Below, in pieces: positions 22,636 to 29,962 of a stretch of 40,701 bases of DNA. Source of the stretch: Phycisphaerae bacterium (GTDB lineage: Bacteria > Planctomycetota > Phycisphaerae > UBA1845). Position 1 is the first letter of the stretch. Every line of letters starts with the position of its first letter. The stretch spans positions 1 to 40,701 of the forward strand of contig JAJDDV010000065.1 in NCBI GenBank assembly GCA_029260135.1. The letters are read 5' to 3'. The translations under genes were made by a program, and so were the position numbers. Under the pieces are notes generated by a model. It made no database searches. It saw nothing but the letters and a program-made list of their open reading frames with translations, and was not told the origin of the DNA.

Positions 22636-23154
22636 CTACCGTCCTTGCTGTTCCGTCGGCCGGGGAGCATCTCGCAGGCCCACTTCCGATCGAACGGTGA
22701 TCCGAATATCTTCGTACAGCCGCCGAAGGCCTTGCCCGTCTGCTCTTGTGAGTTCAAATTCCCCAAGCACAGATTCCGTTTCCGGAATTAGCGCGTAGGC
22801 CGCCCTTCGGGAGTCGAATACTAAGCCTCTCAGGTAGTGCGAGACGAATATTCCGTGTTTCGAGTAGAAGAAACGCTGGAATCTCTCATAGAACCGCTTC
22901 ATGTTCTCACTGTTCAAGCGATATTTCTTGCCGTCCTTGCGAATGACCAGCTCGTTTCTCGGTTCACTGCGTGAAATCGGAGCAAGCATGCTCCACAGCT
23001 CGGCGTACGCTTCGAACTTCTGTTTGGCGAACTGCTGCCTGAATGCCAGTCGGGTCTTCCATTGTTCCTTGAGGAAGTCGAATCCGTAACCGAGGATCAG
23101 ACCGGCTACCGTCCCGATCGCGCCAGAGATCGCAGGGTCGACAGTTGCGTTCAT
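22636..23154 (-). CDS. Hypothetical single-pass membrane protein
   Basis: The protein has 172 residues from the ATG at 23154, preceded at 7 nt by GGAGG on the coding strand, clearly better than an upstream in-frame start at 23220. One N-terminal helix (about 8-27, AISGAIGTVAGLILGYGF) leads into a basic, helical soluble part with many Arg, Lys and aromatic residues. I recognise no family. Its AT content and codon use look different from the flanking genes by eye, which may mean recent acquisition. It converges with the ggt gene, with 37 bp between the stops. Confidence 0.6.
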   Translation of the reverse strand: MNATVDPAISGAIGTVAGLILGYGFDFLKEQWKTRLAFRQQFAKQKFEAYAELWSMLAPISRSEPRNELVIRKDGKKYRLNSENMKRFYERFQRFFYSKHGIFVSHYLRGLVFDSRRAAYALIPETESVLGEFELTRADGQGLRRLYEDIRITVRSEVGLRDAPRPTEQQGR

Positions 23155-23324
23155 AAGAGAGCCTCCAGACCAGAAACAGAAGACACCGCCAATCTGCATA
23201 CCGCAGAGCCGATCGAGCATACTACCTCAAGCTTCCCGCTTTCGCTTCCGTCTTCTTGCGGGAAAGCCTCAGGTGAGACTCCGTGCTTTCCGAGAGGAGC
23301 TTGTGGGTCTCAGTAGGGCTGGAC

Positions 23325-23876
23325 TTAAAGGTACTTCCGCTCGATGCGGTCGCAGATCAGGTGATAGGCGAGCTGGTGGACCTCCTGTACGCGGTCGCTG
23401 GTTTCGTGATCCACCTGGAAACACACATCGCACATTGCGGCGAACGACGCGCCTTTCCGTCCGGTGAATCCGATCCGGTAGGCGCCGATCGCCTTGGCTG
23501 CGTCCATGGCACGAATCACATTCGGTGATGTTCCCGAAACGCTCAACGCCCAGACCAAATCCGCGTCGGTCACGAGTGCTTCGACCTGGCGGGAGAAGGC
23601 GTGTTCGGAGCCGATGTCGTTGGCGACGGCGGTCAGGATCGACGTATCGGTCGTCAGCGCGACGGCGGGGAGCGCTTTGCGGTCTCGCTTGAAGCGCCCC
23701 ACCAGCTCCGCGGCGATGTGCTGGGCGTCGGCGGCACTTCCCCCGTTTCCGAAGATGTAGAGCTTTGCCCCGGCGTTGAATCCTTCGAGGATGCGATCGG
23801 CGATTCGCTGCAGGATGTCGGTCTGCCGCGCGGCGCAGGCCACCAGTCGCTGATGTTCTTCGATTTGCGTTTTCAT
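23325..23876 (-). CDS. gmhA: Sedoheptulose-7-phosphate isomerase (phosphoheptose isomerase)
   Basis: The protein has 183 residues and a SIS (sugar isomerase) fold. GmhA converts sedoheptulose 7-phosphate to glycero-manno-heptose 7-phosphate, the first step towards ADP-heptose for lipopolysaccharide core. GNGGSAADAQHIAAELVGRF carries H53 and E57, and the C-terminal helix carries Q164 and H172 in QEVHQLAYH. All four sit at a constant offset of 8 from the zinc/catalytic residues H61, E65, Q172 and H180 of E. coli GmhA, so the enzyme should be active. DiaA-like paralogues lack this full set. The ATG overlaps the hldE stop as ATGA, so the two genes are translationally coupled. Confidence 0.93.
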   Translation of the reverse strand: MKTQIEEHQRLVACAARQTDILQRIADRILEGFNAGAKLYIFGNGGSAADAQHIAAELVGRFKRDRKALPAVALTTDTSILTAVANDIGSEHAFSRQVEALVTDADLVWALSVSGTSPNVIRAMDAAKAIGAYRIGFTGRKGASFAAMCDVCFQVDHETSDRVQEVHQLAYHLICDRIERKYL

Positions 23877-25387
23877 GGTATGGGGTTGGGCAGCGTGTGT
23901 GGCGAAGCGCCGCTTCGAATCCGTTCGACAACGGCGGTCGTGCTCAGCCCCTCGATCAGTGGAAGCAGCACGACGCGGCCGCCGTTTGACTCGACGGATT
24001 CCTGCCCGACGACGCCCTTGTCGGCCCAATCCTGCCCTTTGATCAGAACATCGGGCCTGATGATGCGGATCAGCGATTCGGGATCGGGCTGTTCGAAACC
24101 GACGACGTAGTCGACGCACTCCAGGGCCCCGAGAACGGCGGCCCGATCCTCGAACGTGTTGATGGGTCGATCGCTTCCCTTGTCGAGTTGCCGCACGGAA
24201 GCGTCGGTGTTGAGTCCGACCACGAGGAGCGAGGCCTCACGGCGGCAGCGTTGCAGCAGATCGACATGCCCGGCGTGGAGGATATCGAAGCAGCCGTTGG
24301 TGAAGGCTACGGTCTCACCGCGGTCGCGACGGAGGTCGAGTTCCGCGAGAAGGTCATCGGGGGATCGCAGCTTTCCGTTGCGCCGGCGATCCTCCAGGCG
24401 GAGTTCCGCGAGGACTTCTTCGGCGGTGATCGGCACACAGCCGAACTTCTCGACTTCGAGTCCACCGGCCAGGTTGGCGAGCTGTACGGCCGAGGCGAGA
24501 TCCGCCCCCCCCGCTACGGCTGCGGCGAGCATGGCCAACACGGCATCGCCGGCGCCGGTGTTGTCGTATACACTGCGAGGAACGGTTGGAAGATGCTCCC
24601 AAGGGCGACCTCGCTCGACCAGCAGCGCGCCCTCGCGATCCACCGTCGCGACGACGGCACCGATGTCGAGTGTCTCGATCAATTCCGCGGCGGCCGACGC
24701 GAGTGCGTCGAGGGAGTCGAACCGTTGTCCGACGGCCACAGACAGTTCACTTCGGTTGGGCGTCAGCACATCCGCGCCGCGGTAGCGGGTGAAGTCGTCG
24801 ATCCATGCGGGATCCACGAGCACGGAAACGTCGCGTCGCCGGGCTTCATCCACGACGGCCTGCACCAGTGCGGCATCGATGACGCCTTTGTTGTAATCCT
24901 CGAGGCAGACGACCTCCGCCTCGGAGACGAGCTTACACGCCACGCGCGTCAGCGCGTCTCGTGCGTCCGGTGTCAAGGGGCTGACATCCTCTTCGTCGAC
25001 GCGGAGCAACTGCTGACGGTGGCGATGCTGGGCCAGGCCCACCAAACGTGTCTTCGTGGTTGTCGGTCGATCTTCGAGTTTCAAGACACCGGCGGCGTCG
25101 ATGCCAAGTTCCTCCAGGAGGCGGGTCAGCGAGTCGCCGTGACGGTCGCGGCCGAGCACGCCACAGCAGACCACGCGACACCCCAGGGCCACCAGGCAGG
25201 CGGCGACGTTGGCGGTTCCGCCGACCGCCTCGCGGCGCTCGACGGTTCGCAGAACGGGCACGGGGGCTTCCGGGCTGATTCGCTCGGCATCGCCGTACAC
25301 GTAGCGATCGAGAATCAAGTCGCCGACGACCAGAACGCGGCGGTCCCGCCCTGCTCTTACCCAGTGGGATAAATCGTTTTCGCACAT
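23873..25387 (-). CDS. hldE: Bifunctional heptose-7-phosphate kinase / heptose-1-phosphate adenylyltransferase
   Basis: The protein has 504 residues, close to the 477 of E. coli HldE. The N-terminal PfkB-type kinase (about 1-330) shows VLVVGDLILDRYVYG, EAVGGTANVAACL and NTGAGDA with catalytic Asp281; it phosphorylates heptose 7-phosphate at C1. The C-terminal nucleotidyltransferase (about 355-495) shows VAFTNGCFDILHAGHV, with H371-x-G-H374, and IKGQDWADKGVVG; it joins AMP to the heptose 1-phosphate. With gmhA this covers three of the five ADP-heptose steps; the phosphatase (gmhB) and epimerase (hldD) are not in the window. The ATG at 25387 has no Shine-Dalgarno, but a promoter-like -10 ends 9 nt before it. 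Confidence 0.95.
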   Translation of the reverse strand: MCENDLSHWVRAGRDRRVLVVGDLILDRYVYGDAERISPEAPVPVLRTVERREAVGGTANVAACLVALGCRVVCCGVLGRDRHGDSLTRLLEELGIDAAGVLKLEDRPTTTKTRLVGLAQHRHRQQLLRVDEEDVSPLTPDARDALTRVACKLVSEAEVVCLEDYNKGVIDAALVQAVVDEARRRDVSVLVDPAWIDDFTRYRGADVLTPNRSELSVAVGQRFDSLDALASAAAELIETLDIGAVVATVDREGALLVERGRPWEHLPTVPRSVYDNTGAGDAVLAMLAAAVAGGADLASAVQLANLAGGLEVEKFGCVPITAEEVLAELRLEDRRRNGKLRSPDDLLAELDLRRDRGETVAFTNGCFDILHAGHVDLLQRCRREASLLVVGLNTDASVRQLDKGSDRPINTFEDRAAVLGALECVDYVVGFEQPDPESLIRIIRPDVLIKGQDWADKGVVGQESVESNGGRVVLLPLIEGLSTTAVVERIRSGASPHTLPNPIP

Positions 25388-25396
25388 CGTGGGGGT

Positions 25397-25425
25397 AGTT
25401 TAGGTGCCCAGGCACTTTGCCTCAA
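25397..25425 (-). promoter_or_regulatory. Putative promoter of hldE-gmhA, leaderless arrangement
   Basis: On the - strand TTGAGG (25425-25420) and TAAACT (25402-25397) are 17 bp apart. The -10 ends 9 nt before the ATG, and ACCCCCACG between them holds no ribosome site. The start point should fall 2-3 nt upstream of the ATG. Confidence 0.45.
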
Positions 25426-25529
25426 GCGAGCCCCTTCAGATGTGATACCGACGCCATTCGCCCGAAGCGTCCGTTGACCATTCACCGCGGATCAGGGAAT
25501 CCGCGTGTCGCCATCCGATCAGAACCGGT

Positions 25530-27443
25530 CTACATGGTCGATTTCGCGGGAATTGTGAGGCGGAAATGCGCACCGCCCAATTCGACGTGGTGTCGTGAGG
25601 CCAGGTCAAGGTGCCCGCCGAGCAGCGTCGCCCAGTTCCTCGCCAAGGCAAGGCCTAGTCCGATGCCGCCGTGCGCGGCCTTGTCCGCTCCGCGCCCTCG
25701 ACGGAACGGTTTGAAGATCGATCGGGAATCGCCTCGTTCCACGCCGGGACCGGAATCCGCCACATCCAAATGGACCATGCCGTTCTCACCGCCCAGGCGC
25801 ACCAGGACGGTCGGGTCGTCCTTGGCGCGGGCGTGGCGACAGGCGTTATTGATCAACACGCCCGCGATTCGGTTGACGACGTCGACATCGGTTTGCACAC
25901 GCTGCCCATTCGACAGCGTGTTCTGCGATTTCGCCACCACGCCCTGTGCATCGCACTGTTGCTGAAGATGTTCGGCGATGCCGTGTAGCAGGGTATGCGC
26001 GTCGACCTCCTCGGGAGTCAATCGAACGCGCTGATTCTCCAGCCGTGCATATTCCAACACGCCCTCGACCAGGCTTGACAGTCGCTGCGACTCGCGGTTG
26101 AGCGTATCCACATACTCCTGTTTCGATTCGTCCGGAACCAAGCCGGCGGATAGCATGTCGGAATAGAGCCTGAACGTCGTCAGCGGCGTGCGCAGCTCAT
26201 GGGTAACGGCGTAGGCGAACTGCATGCGGCGTTCCGTCAGCGCGACGAGATTGCGCAATCCGACACCGGCCACCACCAGCACCGCCGCGGCGGCCATCCA
26301 CGTGATGATGAGTGTGCCACGAACCTCACTCCAGGCTGCCGACGACACACCGCCGGGAACATCCGCAACGACAAGTCTGACGGGTAGATTGGCCATCCTC
26401 GCTACGACGGACTCGACGAACGCCTCGTCGTCATCATCGACGGGTTGCAGGTCGGCCCCGGGGAGCGGGTGCTGAATCTGTCGAAGCAGGTCAGGCTTGA
26501 GGCGGCTCCAATCGCCGATGAACCCCTGGTAATGAACGGCTGCATCCCAATGTACTTCTCGCACGAACGCGAGCTTCTGATGACCGTTGGGCCCCTCGCC
26601 GAGCCAAAAGGCCGTAATGGGAAACGCCTTGATCTCGACGTTTCCGCCGTCGGACTCGGTCGCCCCATCCATCCTTCCGATGGAGGTCGACGTTCGGTCG
26701 GCTGTTCTCTGGGCAATTTCCGCATCGATGCAGGCTGGCTGCGGCAGGTAGATCTGCTGCGTCTTTCGGTAGCTCTCCTGTCGCTGATGATAGGGCGCGA
26801 CCCGCGGCGAGCTGGAATCGTCGGACCGTTCGGCCGCCGGAGAAACGGGCACCGCGTCCGGCGGCGACATGGACGCGGACATCTGCGGCGACTCATCCTG
26901 CTCCATCGCACACGCCAGTGCGATACGCTCATGGAGATTGACGCGTGGGAGCACGCGCCGAATCCATTCCCAGGTCTGCCGGGCGCGACGCTCCGCCTCC
27001 AACGGCGGATTCCTTCCGTCGAGTTGCCAGGGAAGATCGTCTTCGGGCAGGTGCGGCGACGACAGCACGCCCTTCGCGTCGAGGAGGAAATAAAGGTCGA
27101 TCCAAGGGTTGGTCGGCCAGGTTTCAGCCAAGGGGGACGGAAGGACAACCCTTCGGACGTCGAGTTCCATGTTGTCGATGCCATAGGCGGCCAAAGGCTT
27201 ACGATCGTGCCGGGCCCAGTAGTCGGAGTACTTTCGCGAGGTCTCCGCGTAGATGATCCCGGACATGTAACTGCTCATGTCGAGCACGGCCTGGCTGATC
27301 TCTCGGTTGTGATCCTCCGTTACCGTTTTCTTGGCCAGCTCAAAGCTCGAGACCGTCGCCCAGCCCATGCCCCCGATCACGACGATCGCGATCAGTAGAA
27401 ACACGATGACAGCGGCCAGTTTGCCTCGGCGCGAGCTTCTCAC
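25530..27443 (-). CDS. Sensor histidine kinase with large extracytoplasmic domain
   Basis: The protein has 637 residues. Helix 1 lies at about 9-30, helix 2 at about 378-400, and the 350 residues between them form an extracytoplasmic sensor with a Ser/Pro-rich, probably disordered middle (about 185-260). I do not recognise its fold. The cytoplasmic part is a HisKA/HATPase pair: FAYAVTHELRTPLTTFRLYSDML with His415, N-box NNACRHA, G1 DSGPGV and G2 GGIGLGLALA, all intact. It should autophosphorylate His415 and pass phosphate to the regulator encoded just upstream. The GTG start overlaps the regulator's TGA as GTGA, so the two are coupled. No HAMP domain is evident between helix 2 and the H-box. 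Confidence 0.9.
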   Translation of the reverse strand: MRSSRRGKLAAVIVFLLIAIVVIGGMGWATVSSFELAKKTVTEDHNREISQAVLDMSSYMSGIIYAETSRKYSDYWARHDRKPLAAYGIDNMELDVRRVVLPSPLAETWPTNPWIDLYFLLDAKGVLSSPHLPEDDLPWQLDGRNPPLEAERRARQTWEWIRRVLPRVNLHERIALACAMEQDESPQMSASMSPPDAVPVSPAAERSDDSSSPRVAPYHQRQESYRKTQQIYLPQPACIDAEIAQRTADRTSTSIGRMDGATESDGGNVEIKAFPITAFWLGEGPNGHQKLAFVREVHWDAAVHYQGFIGDWSRLKPDLLRQIQHPLPGADLQPVDDDDEAFVESVVARMANLPVRLVVADVPGGVSSAAWSEVRGTLIITWMAAAAVLVVAGVGLRNLVALTERRMQFAYAVTHELRTPLTTFRLYSDMLSAGLVPDESKQEYVDTLNRESQRLSSLVEGVLEYARLENQRVRLTPEEVDAHTLLHGIAEHLQQQCDAQGVVAKSQNTLSNGQRVQTDVDVVNRIAGVLINNACRHARAKDDPTVLVRLGGENGMVHLDVADSGPGVERGDSRSIFKPFRRGRGADKAAHGGIGLGLALARNWATLLGGHLDLASRHHVELGGAHFRLTIPAKSTM

Positions 27444-28186
27444 GACGTCTCCTCGCCGGCTCCCTCATTCGACTGTACGGACAGCTCGGGCCCGAGCATG
27501 TAGCCCTTACCGCGCACCGTCGTGATCCACTCGGTCCGTCCCTCGGCGGCCTCGCCGGCGAGCTTCTGACGCAAGCGCGTGATATGCATGTCGATCGCGC
27601 GCGTTTCCACGCCTCCGTCACGCAGTCCCCAGACCGACGCGAGCAACTCCTCGCGAGAGACCGCCCGACCGGCGTGAGCGGCGAGTCGCTCCAGAATGTT
27701 CGCTTCCATCTCCGACAACGCGACTCGCTGCCCATCCTTGCGGTGTATCTCGCGCCGGCCGCAGTGTACCGTCGTGTCACCATGACTGATTTGCAGAACG
27801 GGCGTCGGGCGTTCCGGCGTGCGACGCATCACCGCTTCGACCCGGGCGAGCAGCTCACGCGCGGAGAAGGGTTTGACCACATAGTCATCGGCTCCGCCGC
27901 GCAGCCCGCGCACGCGGTCATCCTCGGACCCGCGGGCCGTCAGAATGATCACGGGTAAGGCGGGGTGCGTGAGGCGCAGTTCCGCCAGGACATCGAACCC
28001 ATCCATCTTGGGAAGGAGAAGATCGAGGAGTACGAGGTCGACGCCTGCACGACGGGCCTGGGCCAATCCCGTCTCGCCATCCGCCGCCTCGATCGGTTCA
28101 CACCCCGCCATCCCAAGCGCATCCACAATCCCGCGCCGGATGGCGTCTTCGTCTTCGATCACGACTACGGTTCGTTTCCGGGCCAT
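27440..28186 (-). CDS. OmpR/PhoB-family response regulator
   Basis: The protein has 248 residues from the ATG at 28186 (MARKRTVVVIEDED); an ATG 9 nt earlier is equally possible, and a much longer reading to 28303 is unlikely. The receiver domain has acidic D12 and D14, phosphoacceptor Asp55 in LVLLDLLLP, ILTARG and the conserved Lys in DDYVVKPFS. A winged-helix DNA-binding domain (about 135-235) follows, with LSEMEANILERLAAHAGRAVSREELL, AIDMHITRLRQKL and TVRGKGYML. It should bind promoter DNA as a dimer when phosphorylated by the partner kinase. Targets are unknown; hldE lies 141 bp beyond the kinase gene on the same strand. Confidence 0.92.
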   Translation of the reverse strand: MARKRTVVVIEDEDAIRRGIVDALGMAGCEPIEAADGETGLAQARRAGVDLVLLDLLLPKMDGFDVLAELRLTHPALPVIILTARGSEDDRVRGLRGGADDYVVKPFSARELLARVEAVMRRTPERPTPVLQISHGDTTVHCGRREIHRKDGQRVALSEMEANILERLAAHAGRAVSREELLASVWGLRDGGVETRAIDMHITRLRQKLAGEAAEGRTEWITTVRGKGYMLGPELSVQSNEGAGEETS

Positions 28187-28335
28187 ATCGTCCATTCCGG
28201 TCGGAGTTGTCCGGGGCACGCGCCGACACGGCGTCGGCAGCATCGCACCCTCTCTTATTCTACCGCGCCGAGCGGCGGCGGCGACATGCCGGCGCGTGGG
28301 CAAGTTAACCCCGCGTTACAGTCCGGGGCGTGGTT

Positions 28336-28743
28336 CTATCCCGCCCCTGGGACCGATAGTCTCGCCCGCCGCTGCGCCAGGGCCAAGATGAGCGTCGCCG
28401 AAGCGATTCCAACTGCATCCCAGAGCCAATCCGAGAGGCTTCGACACCGGTGGACGTACGCCTGGAGCCACTCATCGAATCCAGCATAGGCCACGTAGAC
28501 CGCCAGCCAACACAGAAGGCTCGCGGCGGACTGGGCGCGCCCGGACGCATGTCGATGATAACCGCCCAGCAAGACCAGGACGAGAAAGAAACTGAAGTGG
28601 ATGAACTTGTCGAAATGACGAATGGGAAGCGAAGTCGTCCCTCCCGAAGGAATGTGCGTGAGAATGAACAGCCCGACCCAATACGCCACCCATATCCACC
28701 AGCTCATCGGCCAGCGCGAACGACGGGTCAGGGGGATCGCCAT
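28336..28743 (-). CDS. VanZ-like small membrane protein
   Basis: The protein has 135 residues and about four membrane helices. VanZ-family marks are ILTHIPSG after the first helix, HFDKFIHFSFFLVLVLL, and DEWLQAYVHRCRSLSDWLWDAVG near the end (the DExxQ...R..S..D...D..G pattern). VanZ was named for low-level teicoplanin resistance, but most members have no known role in resistance. The ATG at 28743 overlaps the TGA of the ParA-like gene upstream as TGATG, so its translation is probably coupled to that gene. An in-frame TTG 3 nt earlier is the alternative. Confidence 0.85.
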   Translation of the reverse strand: MAIPLTRRSRWPMSWWIWVAYWVGLFILTHIPSGGTTSLPIRHFDKFIHFSFFLVLVLLGGYHRHASGRAQSAASLLCWLAVYVAYAGFDEWLQAYVHRCRSLSDWLWDAVGIASATLILALAQRRARLSVPGAG

Positions 28744-29666
28744 CAATGCTCGAGAGATGTCGGCACGGCAGGCGCCGTGGGTTCGGCCAGAGCGACAGGC
28801 GCAGCCGCAGCAGGCGCCGTGGGGGCGGCCGGGGCGACCGTCGCAGGCACAGGCGACGGTTCCGTCGCGTCTACCGGTTTACGCTTCGCGAAGATCTCCG
28901 CCGCAAGCCGTTGGTAGTCGATGGCACCGTTACTGCGCGGCGCGTAGTCAAAGACGGTCTGGCCAAAACTCGCGGACTCCGCCAGTTTGATATTGCGACG
29001 GATCACCGTCTCGTACAGGCGTGCCTCGGACCACGGCTGATTCGTGCCGCGTGCAGCGTCGAGAAACGTTTTCAGATCTTCCACGACCTCCCCGGCCAGG
29101 CGCGTCGTCGACTCATGCATGCACAGAACGATGCCGCCCACGATCAGACGGGGATTGATCCGTTGACGTACGAGCGTCACCGTTTCGAGAAGCCGTCCCA
29201 ACCCCTGCAATGCGAGAAAGTGCGCCTGAAGCGGAATAAGAATCTCGTCTACGGCGGCTAATGCGTTGATGGTGAGCACACCCAGCGACGGCGGGCAGTC
29301 GATCAGAAGACAATCGTAGTCGCCGTTGACGGGCTCCAACGCCTCACGGAGCAGGACTTCCCGCCCCGTAACGCTGACCAGTTCCGCCTCAGCTCCGGCA
29401 AGGTCGATATCCGCCGGAATCAGCGAAACATTCGTGCCCACGTCAAGGGCCACCGAATCCAGAGGGACCGAAGAAGAGAGCACGTCGTAGATACTGTCGC
29501 GATCATCCGCGACCTCGACACCGAAATACAACGACAGGTGGGCCTGCGGATCAAGGTCGACAAGAAGAACGCGCCCTCCCGCCCGAGCCTGTGCGGCCCC
29601 GAGGTTGGCCGTGGTCGTTGTCTTTCCCACCCCCCCCTTTTGGTTAATGACCGCAATGCGCCGCAT
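28743..29666 (-). CDS. ParA/Soj-like ATPase with Ala/Pro-rich tail
   Basis: The protein has 307 residues. MRRIAVINQKGGVGKTT gives the deviant Walker A motif (K10, K15), VLLVDLDPQAH the A' motif, and DCLLIDCPPSLG the Walker B motif. LESVTL-like and FLALQGLGRLLETV segments fit chromosomal Soj/ParA. The last 45 residues are almost only Ala, Pro, Val and Thr, an unusual disordered tail. AGGAGG sits 5 nt before the ATG at 29666, which fixes the start and rejects a longer reading. No parB or parS is nearby; the coupled downstream gene is VanZ-like. It could be the chromosome-segregation ATPase separated from parB, or an orphan positioning an envelope protein. Confidence 0.9.
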   Translation of the reverse strand: MRRIAVINQKGGVGKTTTTANLGAAQARAGGRVLLVDLDPQAHLSLYFGVEVADDRDSIYDVLSSSVPLDSVALDVGTNVSLIPADIDLAGAEAELVSVTGREVLLREALEPVNGDYDCLLIDCPPSLGVLTINALAAVDEILIPLQAHFLALQGLGRLLETVTLVRQRINPRLIVGGIVLCMHESTTRLAGEVVEDLKTFLDAARGTNQPWSEARLYETVIRRNIKLAESASFGQTVFDYAPRSNGAIDYQRLAAEIFAKRKPVDATEPSPVPATVAPAAPTAPAAAAPVALAEPTAPAVPTSLEH

Positions 29667-29741
29667 CGGTCCTCCTTTCCCGACTACGGGTCTGACCGAT
29701 TCGAGGCCAGATAAGCCTCCTGCCGCCCGTCGACGCTTGAA

Positions 29742-29770
29742 AGTATAGACCCGTGGCGAAATCGCTGCAA
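29742..29770 (-). promoter_or_regulatory. Putative promoter of the parA-vanZ pair
   Basis: On the - strand TTGCAG (29770-29765) and TATACT (29747-29742) are 17 bp apart. The start point would lie near 29735, giving a leader of about 70 nt ending in a strong AGGAGG. The rest of the 296-bp gap up to 29962 shows nothing else I can name. Confidence 0.5.
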
Positions 29771-29962
29771 TCTCCGGACGCGTCCTCCGTCTGACGGTCG
29801 AGTACTTCGAGGTGGCGGTGTCTTCAGAATCCCTCACGTCCCGACGTCGCGACCGGAGCAGAGCCCCAACATTTCACAGGTGCTGCGAGCTGGTTTTGGG
29901 TGAGGTACCTTTGCTCGACCTCGTCCATGAGGAACTGACACCGAACGGCGCCCGCATCCGTC

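Noticed and set aside
24188-25372. A 394-codon + strand frame antisense to hldE
   Set aside because: hldE motifs are complete on the - strand; the antisense frame lacks domains.
26445-27398. A 317-codon + strand frame antisense to the sensor kinase
   Set aside because: It covers the poorly conserved sensor region, so it was considered, but it has no ribosome site or domain and the kinase frame continues through it.
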